A stretch of 64,000 nt of DNA from Struthio camelus (lineage: Eukaryota; Chordata; Aves; Struthioniformes; Struthionidae): assembly GCF_040807025.1 (NCBI RefSeq), contig NC_090945.1:78840088-78904087 (forward strand), written 5' to 3'. The translations under genes and the position numbers were made by a program. Below the pieces are notes generated by a model. It was not told where the DNA came from. It was given only the letters and a program-made list of their open reading frames with translations, and searched no databases. Shown one piece after another: positions 25,750 to 37,400 of this stretch (its first letter is position 1; each line of letters opens with the position of its first letter).

Positions 25750-25813
25750 TTGTTCAATTGCCATTGAGAAGCGTTGTTCATATGCGGAGGGGAGGCGGCC
25801 CGGCCGGGCGCAG
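25750..25813 (+). other. FAM53A: Candidate non-coding first exon of FAM53A
   Basis: A CAG|GTACGG donor at 25813/25814 lies about 110 bp after the last CCAAT box and would end a short untranslated first exon. A second donor, CAG|GTAACG at 25879/25880, is an equally plausible alternative. The 5' limit is a guess from promoter layout. Splicing from either donor to 46782 gives an intron of about 21 kb. Confidence 0.45.
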
Positions 25814-25836
25814 GTACGGGCTGTGGGCGCCCTGCC

Positions 25837-25860
25837 GGGGTGGGGGGGAGGGTGAGGGGG
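25837..25860 (+). other. Potential G-quadruplex run
   Basis: Four G runs of three or more are separated by loops of one to three bases just downstream of the first-exon donor. Further long G runs follow near 25900-25912, 26008-26020 and 26083-26095. Structure formation is a prediction only. Confidence 0.5.
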
Positions 25861-28800
25861 TCGCGAGGGCAGCCGGCAGGTAACGGCCGTTGGGGGCGGC
25901 GGGGGGGGGGGCGCCAACGGCCGCGGGGCCTGAGGGCGGAGGGGCGCCCTCGGGCCGGGGGGGACCGGGCTGGGCCCCTCCGTGAGCCGTGCGCCAAGGA
26001 GCTGGGCCGGGGGGGGGGGCGAGGCCCCTCGCGGAGTGGGGGGCGCTGCGGCCGGGGGGCTGCGGGGAGGAGGTGCGGGAAGGGATGGGGGGGGGGTCAC
26101 CCGCCAGCAGCACCCCCGTGCTGCTCTGAAACTGCTGGTTCCGATCCCCATCCACCTCCTTATATACGTGCGTGAATATGTACACATGTATATTTATTTT
26201 TGCCGTTGAGGCTAGGGAGACATGATCCTTCGGCAGAGGCTCGAGGTAAAGGTTAGCTCTGTTCTGCCCTTCCATTAGTTTCAGAGTTCGCGTAAAAGCA
26301 ACACGGGAGCTGCCTAATGCACTGGTGGAAGGAAGGCTTATTAGCATTAATAATTGCTCCTCGGGATGGAAATTGACGTTTGCTGTGTTTCAGTGCTGCG
26401 CCTTGCAAAACGGAGCTGCCGCTCCAGGCGAGGGCTCTGGCCTGTACTGCGCGTTCCGGGAGGGGAACAGGCTTTGGCGATCGTGGAGACACGAGCTCCG
26501 GGCAGGCAGCCTTTTGTGAGATGTAGAAAAACATGTTTGTGTGTATATATGTACATACCGAAGTGTTTGGAGACGGTTCTTCCTTCTGTTGCTCAAGGAT
26601 AGAGTTACGTCAGAGTAGGTGCATGCTTGCAACAATAGCTGCTTGGCAAACTGCTGCAAATGTTTTTATTATTCCTGGTAATAAACTGTGCCTTTTTTTC
26701 TTTCTCCTCCCCTCAGCAATATGAAAGTCGGTTTCTTATTTATGGCTTAGAAGTATAAAGACTTGTTGGATTAAAAAGAGCAAGTTTGAGATTTAAGAGT
26801 AAATATGCTCTCAGGTTGTATTATTCTAGCCCTTCCAAGGGCAGTAACGTGGCTTTGTTCTGATTATTTGACTTATTAAAGGTCTCCTTTCCTGTGCAGC
26901 CTGTGTTGAAGGCTAAATAAAATTGTGTACTTGAAATTTTGGATGCCGTTTAAAGAGGTCACTTTGGGTCTCATGAGACAGGCTGGCTGTTGCAGATGAT
27001 CCTCTCATTTAGCAATGCATCAGTTATCTTGACTCTTCTGGCAGAGATCTGAAAGTTAAGCCATTTTCCCTTTAGTTAAATCATGTAGCCATCATAACTA
27101 TTCAGAAAATAGCTGTTACAAAAATAGTGCTTTGTAGCAGTGTTAGAACTTTTGGGTTGCTCGGCTGAGAGTGGCTTGGTGAGTCAGACCAGATAAGAGA
27201 CTGGCTTTTAATGTGCATGCTGAGTTCTAGGCCTCAGGATGAGTTGAGCCAGCTGGTCAAATCTATTTTCTGGTTCACTGTGCTTACATTAAAATTAGCT
27301 CCTGAGAACAGTTATTACAGCCTTTACTGTTACATTGCCTTCAATTCATATGCCTCGCTGCAGTAAAATGTTTTCGTCAAAGCCGTTTTTGGCAACAACC
27401 AGTAAGTTTGCGTGTGGTGTGGCAAGCTAAAATGTTTTTGGATATGTTTTAGTTGTGAATTATCTGTTTGCTGCAAAGCAGACTTATGAAATCTGGAATA
27501 CAATGTTTCCTGAATAGTAAAAACTTTCCTAATGAAATGTGATTTTTTTGTGATCTGGCTTTATTAGTGATATAGCGTACGTGATGAAGCCAGAAGGGCT
27601 TCTATCTTTACAACTATTGCACTTCTGAAACTGCCTGGAAGACTTGCACTCAGCGGCAAGAGATTTTGTTTTAGCTCCCTACACGTGGCAGCTCAAGCAG
27701 TTTAAAATAAGCTAGGCTCTATATTGTTAACATGGCGCTCCTAATTTAAAAAAAAGAAGTTTACAACAGGTTTATTTGAATTTCTGGGAAATATTATCTG
27801 CATTAATCTTGATCTTTTCAATGATCTGTGTCTTTTTGTCAGTAACAAGAGTCTACTCTTCCATTATATGGAACTATATAGTAGTTATTGGACATAAATC
27901 TAAAATACTAATCTGCAGGATCATCTCCCTAATGCTATCGTTTTAGGGTATTCTGTGTTGTGGTACTCTGGCTGGCCTATAAAGGCTGTGCCAGCCAGTT
28001 TGTAACCCGCAGATTTCTTGAGAATGTAAAGTCATATAATTGGGTGTTTTAAAACTGGTATAGTAGAACTTCTCTGTTTCCTCTTGGATGCTAGTTTTTT
28101 GCAGGGTACTATGGTTTGGGAGAATTAGGAGGCTGAAAGAAGACAGATTGTTTGTATTCTCAACTATCTGAGTTAAGCTTTGGAAGCTTAGTATATGTCA
28201 TAAAGCTATATTTATGAAAATCTAATTGACAGATGAACAGAAAGCTTGACCCTGAGATCATTTTCATTTTATTACATCTGATTTAAAAAAAAAAAAAATA
28301 AATGCTATGTAGGATTTCTTCTTTCTTATAGAAATTCCTCTACAGTCTGGTAGCCATTATTGCAGCACCCTTTTTTTCCTCTCTTCTCCTTTTCCCTTCT
28401 CTCTTTCACCCCCTTCCTCTTGTGCTGTGCTCCCCCCATCTACATTCCTTTGTGCTAACAGTGATGATGGCAGTTCTAGTTGCCTCCTGTGGTTTGATAG
28501 ATTATTCCCTCTAGAAACATGTGCACTTAAAACTTTCCAAAGTTTTTTTTTCTCCTACATTTCTGATGCTGTTTTGAGAGTTTTATTCTAAGAATTTATT
28601 CTTTCTGTTTGTGCTTTGAATTTTCTTAGGTTAAAGGTTTAACAAGACTTCTCACTAATGGAAAGTGTTAGTATTTATATCTTGACTTACATTTCTTTTT
28701 GCATATTTTGGAGGTGATAATATACACAGCAAATCTGCCTTTTGGCAATGGTGAGTTTCCTTCTCCCCTGCAAATGTGCAGGCGTTGTGGTTTGTTGTGT

Positions 28801-30787
28801 TCTGTGTGTGTTTTTTTTTCTTTTTTTTAACCCTCTGTTTACTTTAAATTTTCATTTCTATAACATAAACCTTTTGGGCTATTTTTAGACTACTACATTT
28901 CTGAGGTCTGATATTTATGTAAGAATGGTCTTGCAGATAAATGTTCACAAAACCTTAACTGGTCTTTAGTCTTATTGCATCAATGTCCAAAATTAAAAAT
29001 TTTGAAATACATCATAGAAGAACATGTAAGAGGCTCCTGTCCACTTCCACTATTTCCTCCAAGTTGTTTTGAACTCCTCTATTCTTCAGAAACATCTGTT
29101 GTTTTTTATGTAGAATCTAGAAGAAACAAACTTAATGGTGGGGACACACACCAAACATGCAAAGTGCTATATGAGCACTTCTGGAGGAGACAAGGTTAAT
29201 GAACAAAAGATAGCTCTTTTCCTAGCCTCAAATTTCTTCCCTAGAATTAGTGAAATGGGCTATCTAAGCTATGTAAACTCCTTGTAATTCAATGGCTGGT
29301 TTTTTTGGTAGGCAACCTGTTTTAGTTTGACTGTGTATACCTGAGAAGTAGCCATTTATGCTGACAACTTATTTCTAGACATGTCATGAAGTTTTTGTGG
29401 TTAACAGTAGCTTTGCTGTCAGTGAAATACTGTAATCCAGTGATGAAAGAGTTGATGCAGAAATCCAAACTTTGTTGTTTTCTCTTAACTGCAAGCCCTC
29501 TGCTAGAGGGATCAAGACAGTCAGATTTTCAGAAAATGGATTGCCTTAGGGATGTTCTTTAAAATGTCTGTTTAAAAAAAAAAAACATTTTTTTAACTCC
29601 CCAGTAGACTTTTGTTTTTTTACAGTCTGTGGTGATCAAACTGGATATTGCAGCCTTATGTGATTATAGAAGAATCTGATGTCAAGGTGATCGAAAATCA
29701 GCTCTTCAATATTGCCCTTTCTACCTTTTGTGCTAGTTTGTTTATGTTGGTTCCGTTTTGGAAATAACGTTATCACTAAGCTGGCAAGAAACTCCTAAAC
29801 TGTTCATGTTTTGTAGTGGGCAGAAGTAACTTCTGAAGGCAGCATTTCTGTTACTGTTTAGGTTGCTGGTGTGGGAAATAGACAGGGTTGTTACTAAATG
29901 CGTTATTTAGCTTATGACTGTTAGGTTACTGATAGCGGTATTTTATGCAAATAGTTTAAAATTATGCTTTTAAAAATATAAAACACTTAAATTATTTTTA
30001 AATGCGAAAAAAATTCATTCGGTTATAAAAATAAAACTAGTTTACTTTCCTCTCCTTGAACTTGGTTGTAACTTATTGAAACAATATCATGTATTTTATA
30101 GTTCTTGTGTGTTAGAAATAAGATTGAGTCCTACGATTAGCTAATATTAGCACTATTCCTCTGAATTTAGTACTGCAACACTGCAATTTCCAGTGAAAAA
30201 TTAAACTCTAATGTAGTTAAGTACTGGAAAAATACTTTCAGGGATTGGTCAAATTGTAGGACTAGAGCTCTGGACCAACTCAAAGAGCCTTGCCCAGTAA
30301 CAATTGGAACCGATTGCTCTTCCACAAGTGTAAGTCTGTTTGTACAGATAGAACTAAGAGTGTGAAATCAAACAATATTTGCCTAGAGCTGATGTGAGAA
30401 GTGTCATTTGCAAAACTGTCTCAGTATACTGAGATGTGTGTCACTGTGGAAAAAGCATTTGAGAAGGGAGAAAGCCATTTCTCCATTTATTCAGCTTTTA
30501 TTGTTAGAACCCAACTGGTCCAGCAGAAGGTTTGGTGAGAATTGCTACAGCATTGTCTACCCTTACTTCTGTGCTTTAGACTACTTGAGATCTGCAGTGC
30601 TGGAAGGCAGGGTCTGCGCTCCCTTTTTCTGAAGAATACCTGTTTTTTCTTAACAGCCACTGTTTGGGCAGTTGGTTTGGTGTTGATTTGTTAATACATG
30701 TCTCATTGGCTTGTGAAAGATTGCATTTGCAATTTAGTGATTTTTGTTTTAAAGTTGGGGTGTGCCAGGTTTTGGGGGAAAAAAAAA

Positions 30788-30811
30788 ACACACACTCTCT
30801 CTCTCTCTCTT
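30788..30811 (+). repeat. (CA)n(CT)n microsatellite after an A run
   Basis: A short A run passes into CACACACA and then about nine CT units. It lies inside intron 1. Confidence 0.85.
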
Positions 30812-32724
30812 TACTCTCCAATGAGACTTCAGACAAGACCGTGATAACATTCTTCTCTTCTACCGCCTCTTCCCTTGAGCCGTGAATGGGAATAATAGGA
30901 ACTTCTGCTAGTGTTATTAACTTGAGGTCTCTAATTTCCATCTCAAATAACTTAGTGAGCAGCATTAATGCCTTTGAGGAGTTTGGATGAGGGGGGAAAA
31001 AAAACTTAATTTGTAGGGTAAATGTGTTTAACCTAACTGGGCTGTACAGATTATTATTGTGACATCTTTAATTTTTTGCTATGTAGTTTATGTTGATGCA
31101 AATGGTACTAAATCATACCTTTAGTACTGTACACATAGTACACATTGTGCATCACCTTCATTGTGGCTGCACGCTTTGTAGTAATAAAGTATCCCTGACT
31201 AGCTTGCATTTTATACAGAGTGGCTGCTAGTGGATGCTGTGTGATGCTTGACTTCTTAATTCTGTCATTCAAAGTTTGCTTATAGGGCAAATCCTTGTTC
31301 TAAAGGTGCTGCTATCTTTAATTCCCCCCTGCCTTCCCACTGAAAAATGCACTTGTCTTCCTTTCTTCAAGTACTCAGTTGGTTTGATCCCTCATTTTTA
31401 GAGGTGTGGAAGTCCAACATGCCAGTGGCAGAAAGCCCCGTGTCCTTTGGATCCGTCAAACCCTGTAGCTTTGTCAACTTCCTGAGTCCAAAAGATGTCC
31501 CTAGTGTGCAAAATATGAAGAGTGTGTTTAAATTTAGAGGCTTAGGCGTGCTGTAGAATGTGAATCAGTGTGGAGTTGTGTATCCATTCAGCCTCAAGCA
31601 CGTTCCCACATTTGCTGGTTTCTCTCTCTTTTGCAGCTCACTCTTCCTTATACAACACATGGATGGCTGAGGAGGTTGCAGGTAGCTTTTATATCACTGT
31701 GTGAGCCAGCTTTGCTTTCACAATATAGTAGACTTCTCTTCTGTGTTTAGGCGCTTAGAATCTGTTTGTATGGCAAGGTAGTCCTTTGGCAGTTAAATTA
31801 TACAATCCTAATTTAAAAAACGGAACCAGAAACCTTTTGGCTTAGTTATGCCAGTCTAATAGTAGTGGCAAATTATTATTCATGATATCCTGTTTGGAAT
31901 TGGGTGAATTGAACATAGTAGTGCGTAAACTTGCCTTACTACTGCTGCGTTGTGGAGTTTAATGTGATGCAGTATTTAGTGAGAAAGGAGTAGCAAAAAC
32001 ACCATCAAATAGTTATTTATGTATGTAAATTGGCTAAAATACGGGATTTATTTCTTGTTGTGGGGGAGGGAAAGGAATGGAAACCTAAAGCCTTATCTTT
32101 TCATTATTGTTTCACTTCTGTGACTTTTAAACAAAGTTGAGGCTTGATGAGTTTGAGAAGCCTACCTAACTTGAGGGCTTAAACTTAAGTGCCATACCTT
32201 GCTGTAAGGGGCTGTTGAAAGATAAGATATAATGGCAAAGTTACTATTTAGAAGAAGATATTACTGTCACTGGAACATATGGATAAAGTTTAGCGTGTTC
32301 ACTTCTCGGAACGTGTGGTAGTCTACTTGAGTTAGTTATGTGTGTACTTGCTTATCTCATCGTCTTCCATTAGCACTACATCCTGAGCAGACCTGTCTAA
32401 TATTTGAGTAAGAAATTGCTGAACTCCTGGAGAGTAGCATGGACTGTGATTTTTTTTTTTTTTTTTTCTTCCTATTCTCTTGCTTCACAGATCTAGTCAG
32501 AAGGATGACATTTATAGCTAATCAGAGGGGTCCCTGGAAAACTATTTCTAGTACTGGAAATACTAAGTTGTTTTTCTTTATAACAGCTTGTGTCTAACTT
32601 TTTATGACTGTTTTACGCTTAAACTGTTCCTCAGAGTTCCTTCTTCTGCAGTTTGGTGACTTTAGATCTTTACAACTTGAATGTGAGCATGTAACTTAGG
32701 TTCTCTCAGCCACAGACTTCCTTG

Positions 32725-32790
32725 TGACTGACTGACTGTAGCTAGGGCCGTCTGCTTCAACTCCCCATCTGTAAAATCTAGGATATGTTA
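32725..32790 (+). repeat. Possible MIR-like fragment
   Basis: CTGCTTCAACTCCCCATCTG followed by TAAAATCTAGGATAT resembles the MIR segment CTCAGTTTCCTCATCTGTAAAATGGGGATAAT. The match is short and may be chance. Confidence 0.35.
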
Positions 32791-33589
32791 GTTTTCATTT
32801 TGGAGGATTTAATTTACATACACGGGAAGTCTTAACCAAGCTGAAGGCTGTAATTGTAGTAGAAGGTGAATATATTTTTGTGAGGACACATTGTGATACT
32901 GCATCAGTGAAAGCTTTTGCGTCATGTGCTGCAATGTTTGTTACAGGCTCTTAGATAGCTCAGGAAGCTGTGTATATTCAGCCTTCTGATTCTGATGCCC
33001 CTTAGTCAGAGGAGAAGTGTACCACAGTGTTGCTAGAAAATTACTTACCGTAAGAGATAATTTGGGTTGATCTGTTTCTGTATGAAGAAAATATGTGGCA
33101 GCTGTGGCTATTTTACTCTGCAACAAAAAGAGAAAAAACTGAATGTGCGAATGTCAGGCTAAGAATCCTGAAGTTGTAATTTGCACATCAGAAGGCTAAC
33201 TTCTAGCTCATTCAGAATACACATGTTCGGTAAGAGGATAAGCAAAGACATTACAGTAGCTTGAAATGGAGATAGCCCTAAGGAAAGTAGGGCTGAGAAG
33301 TGTGTGGGTTAGTTGAGTCCCTTGCCCCATGACAGGCTTACACATACTTAATGTGATTCTTATTGCTTGACTAGTTCTCAAACTCTGCTTTCTTTTCAGC
33401 CCAGCGCTTAGCTCAGTATTAAACATTTTTGGGTGTAAAACTAGACATTTTCCTTGTTGTAGTTCATGTTTACTCCCTAACTGTGATGTATGTGAAGGAC
33501 CGCTATTTTTACCCTATGCTATTCTTTTAAAAATATTTGAACTAGTATTTGTCATGTTCCTGTTTCCTGCATGTTCCGTTTTTCCCTCC

Positions 33590-34420
33590 TCCAAACATAC
33601 AGCCTTGTGGTACTTCTGGCCTGAATAAACCTAGTGTATCCAGTTCTTCCTGGGAGGTCATGGGTTTTTCAGCTCTAACCATTCTTGTTCTTTTCTAAAC
33701 TCTCCAGTTAGTTCACATTGGTCTTTAAGCGTGGTTCTTAAAGGCCCAGCTTTGTCCTCCAACTGAGGCTTTTCTGTATTGAGTGGAGTAGAGAAACTGT
33801 TTCATGTGCCCAGGAGCTGACATTCCTGTTTGTGCACCCCCATACATTTGACTTTCTTACAACAGCTTAGTGCTTGTTTCATGATCAGCTTGTTGGTCCA
33901 ATGTAACCCACAGCTTTCTTCTGAAGGACCCATCTTGCTATTTGCTCTGTTAATTATTCCCACCTGAGAGTACTTTGTACCTGTCTCTATTGAATTGTTT
34001 GGGGTTTTTTTTTTTTGAACAGATTTCCAGTTTCTCAGTTATGCAGAAAGTTAGTTCTATCTTACGGTTCTTCCCAGCTTTGTCCACTGTATGACAAGCT
34101 TACTCTGTTTTCCACCATCTGTTGCTGGTAACAAAATCAGTGAACTGAACTGGGCTCCTGTTTGGTACGTTGTCACATGCTGGCTAAGCCCTTGATAACT
34201 GCTGTCTTGGTATGGTTATCTGACAAGTTTTGCATTCGCTATAGACCGTTTTGCTTACATCAGAAGTCTTTTGAAATTCCAGATATATGAACTCTGTAGG
34301 TTCTGTCCTGTCCCTAAAGCCTGTTACTCTATCAAAGCAGAGTTCTTACTTGACACGTGATTCCTAATGAACCTGGTGGGTGCTACTCATCTCCTTGTTA
34401 CCTTTTAGCGCTTGCAACAG
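33590..34420 (-). mobile_element. Old, strongly diverged CR1-like LINE copy
   Basis: In plus-strand order the region has phrases of reverse-complemented CR1 3' sequence: ATGATCAGCTTGTTGGTCCA and ACCCACAGCTTTCTTCTGAA (near 33881-33923), then GAAATTCCAGATATATGAAC (near 34272), CCTGTTACTCTATCAAAGCA (34319-34338) and a tract with CTCCTTGTTACCTTTTAGCGCTTG-like ending near 34414. The order fits one long copy, but divergence is high and the limits are approximate. No coding capacity remains. Confidence 0.6.
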
Positions 34421-37400
34421 TGTGTGAGTGTTTGGTTTTGTTCGTTTTCCTCCTCCTCACAGAATTCTGCTGAAATCTGAGGAATTGGGAATGAGTAAAA
34501 TCAATTTTGACTCTTTACTTGTTCTGAAGGCACACCTAGAGTGAAGGCAGACTTAGCTTCTGAAACTGATGTCCAAAATTTTTTTTAAAAAGTTCCTGAT
34601 TACATTCAAATTTATGATATAGCAGCCTAAATCTGTTATCTTGCAAATAATTCCAGGTGTTGTGGAGTCACTCTGAAGCCATCAGTCGTTACTTTGAAGT
34701 TAGGATTGTTTTAAACACCCCCTTCTTAGGATAAGCTTCCTTCTACATTGCAAGCTAGGTATTGAAATATAACATGATTTTTATTTTTTCTTTTTTAGGG
34801 TACTTCAATTAAGTATTTGTTGAGTCTTCTGTAGTATCAACACTCTTTCTGAAAACTTGCTTCTCGTGACTTCTCCCCTACCTCACTGCATCACAACTTG
34901 ATTCATGTAGAAAGCTTGCCCTTCACAGAGAAAGGTTTCCTTGAGCTCTGTCTCTGTCATGTTCTGTAAATACTTTTCACTTGTTGCTCCTCCAACCTCT
35001 GTCTGTGTAAAGCTTCAAAATATTTGCATCTTCACCTTCTGGTAATTTCCTCGGTCTCATTCTGATCATGGCACTGATTACAGTGCCTACATGTGCAGCA
35101 GTTTATGCTTATGCCCCAGATATGTTCAAGTGCAGTTAAGTACTGCAGTTTGTCTAGAAAAAGTTCACTTCCAATTTTGATGCAACTAGCTACAAGTTGT
35201 AATAACTTGTCTTATAACTATTCTTAGGCTTTTCATTATGTGCTCTAAGGAGACAGACATCTGTTTTTCAAAATCATGCTGGAGTCTTAAATTCAGTGGG
35301 AGTTTAGTTTGATAATCCTTCTGCGAAACTGCCTAATACTTGTTACTAGCATTGTAGTTAAGATTACTTCAGTGATCGTTTTAACCGACAACGTGCTTCC
35401 AAAAAAGTAAGGCAACATCTCTTGGAGTTGAGGAGTTAGAGGCGATGTGAATGGTAAAACGTGCATTGAGCATTGCTTAGAACGTTAGCACTTGTTTGCA
35501 TTTTGCTATGAGAGGAAGTATAGTTGCTTATTTTTAACTTTACAAAAAAAGTAAAGGGCTTTTTGTTTGCTTGTATTTGTGTAATGCCATATCTTTAAAA
35601 AAAAGAATTGCACAGTAACTCTCAAACTGTTAGGACAGAAGTAGCTTCATACCATTATCCCGGATCTTCATTTCTATCTATGGAATGGTAGGACTGAGAA
35701 ATAGCCCCCTAGTCTTGCTAAGGAGGTGGTGGCTGGCATGGAATGGGGATGCGATTCCTGTCCTCAGGCTGGTGTTTCTTCGCTTAGCTTCTAACATCTT
35801 CAGCTAAATTAATTATTGCAAGCTCCTTTAATAATCAAAGATAGATGATGGGGATTGTACTTTTAGGATGCAGTGCTGGTGTTTGTTTAGCTAGATGCAT
35901 CCAGCTGCCAGTGATATCTGTTTGTTAAGACTATATTTAAGAAATATGTGTAAATCGATGAAGCTTCACCACTTTCTAATGTAATAAAATATAAAGCTTT
36001 AGCTGCTTTGGGTGGGACCTGAGACTAAACTTCATGTACCTGCTGCTAATCGGTCTTTTAAATCAAAAATCAATTAATCCATTTGATTTAATATTGAATC
36101 TTCCAAACAGTATTTACATTTCAAATAAACTTAATTGAAAGCAAAATAATATTTGACTCTGATCATCCTAGCTGTCTGTGATCGCCCTTTCCATGAGGGC
36201 TTTGAAAGTGCTAAGAAGGTGGGGAAACCTTCCCTTCCCCTCCCTTACTTTTCAGTCGAACATGAGGTCTGAGAGATCACATAAAACCAAATCTCTTTCT
36301 AAATTCTGAACTAGTTATTGAACTTAAACTGAGCCAAACTGAAATGGAGAAAATACTTTTTGCACCTGCGGAAAAGGCTGCAGCTGTCAAAAGCTGGTTA
36401 CTGTTACAACACTTCTTGGCTCCAGGTGCTCAGCCACTGACTTCCTTAACTCAGTGACTTGGCTTTTCAGAACTTCAGAAAACATTTTACTGCTTTATAC
36501 AAACTAGTATACCTAAATCTTGGCGTGAGTGAAACGTCAGAATCCCAGATGTAATTTCAGAGGCTTATTTTAAAGCGTGTCTAAATAAAGCATACTTGTT
36601 ATCAGTGTTGAAAGTTCATTTGAAACATTGAGAGCTTTCACATGAAGAGCTGAAAGGAGAAGCTTGCATCTCTTACTGTTGACTTTATCAGATAAATCTT
36701 TACTGTTTTGTCCTTCAACTTGGCTAACAGAAGCTGATCTTGTCAGAATGCGGTGATCTGTAAACATAATTGCCCAAGTGGGAGGACACAGATTTCCCTT
36801 CTAAACACTCGTAGTCCTGTCTTCTCTTGGACTACGTTGCCTGCAGATGTATATGTTTGACTTACTAGCCAAGCAACTTATCTTCTACTGTTTAAAGCTG
36901 CCAAACTTCTGTCTAGATCAGTGAAGATCAAAACAGTAGCTCCCATCCCCGTTTCCACAGAGATGACTGCCTTGCACTTTTGACCGCACTAAAAAACGAT
37001 TGTTCTGCCCTGTGCAAACTGAGGTACAGTCCATAATATTTGTGCCCTGATCAGCACCTTGTGTCCACTTGCTTCCCATACAGAAGGATGTTTTTTGCAT
37101 TAAAGCTTTATACCCTCTACTGTGAGTAGACTCCATGATCTACAGTCCTAGTGACTTCTTTGAATCCACTTTGGCATGTGAATTTATCCTTAGAGCTCAC
37201 TTGTAGAATTAGTGACTCATTCATTAAACATCTGATAGTGTTGAGGTAGTGCACAATGAAAGCGCTGATCTCTTTCATTAAGCAAGAAGGTCTGAAAATA
37301 ACTTCTTTCAGTACTTTAAAAAAAAAAAATGAAATGGAGTTCATTTTTAAACTATTTTTTTCTGACCTAGCGTAACTGTCTTCTCTTATGTGATAAAACT

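Larger units (their letters stand above)
25200..26110 (+). promoter_or_regulatory. FAM53A: CpG-island promoter of FAM53A
   Basis: About 900 bp is strongly GC- and CpG-rich, in sharp contrast with AT-rich flanks. There is no TATA box near the expected start. It contains a palindromic NRF1-type site at 25325-25334, a consensus CRE (TGACGTCA, 25422-25429), three forward CCAAT boxes (25497-25501, 25660-25664, 25703-25707), a ZNF143/THAP11-like element in reverse orientation (about 25526-25550) and GC boxes such as CCCCGCCCC near 25622. The closely spaced CCAAT boxes point to a start roughly 40-100 bp beyond the last, around 25745-25800. Assignment to FAM53A rests on position and strand, since this is the only CpG island upstream of the coding exons. 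Confidence 0.8.

Noticed and set aside
25464..26347. Long overlapping open frames on both strands in the CpG island (up to 189 codons).
   Set aside because: They are Pro/Gly/Arg/Ala-rich because of GC-rich sequence, overlap in several frames and show no domain. This is typical of stop-poor CpG islands.
31637..31681. Possible 45-nt exon between a TTTTGCAG acceptor and a GCAG|GTAGCT donor in intron 1.
   Set aside because: There is no coding similarity, and inclusion cannot be judged without transcript data; such pairs occur often by chance in 20 kb.
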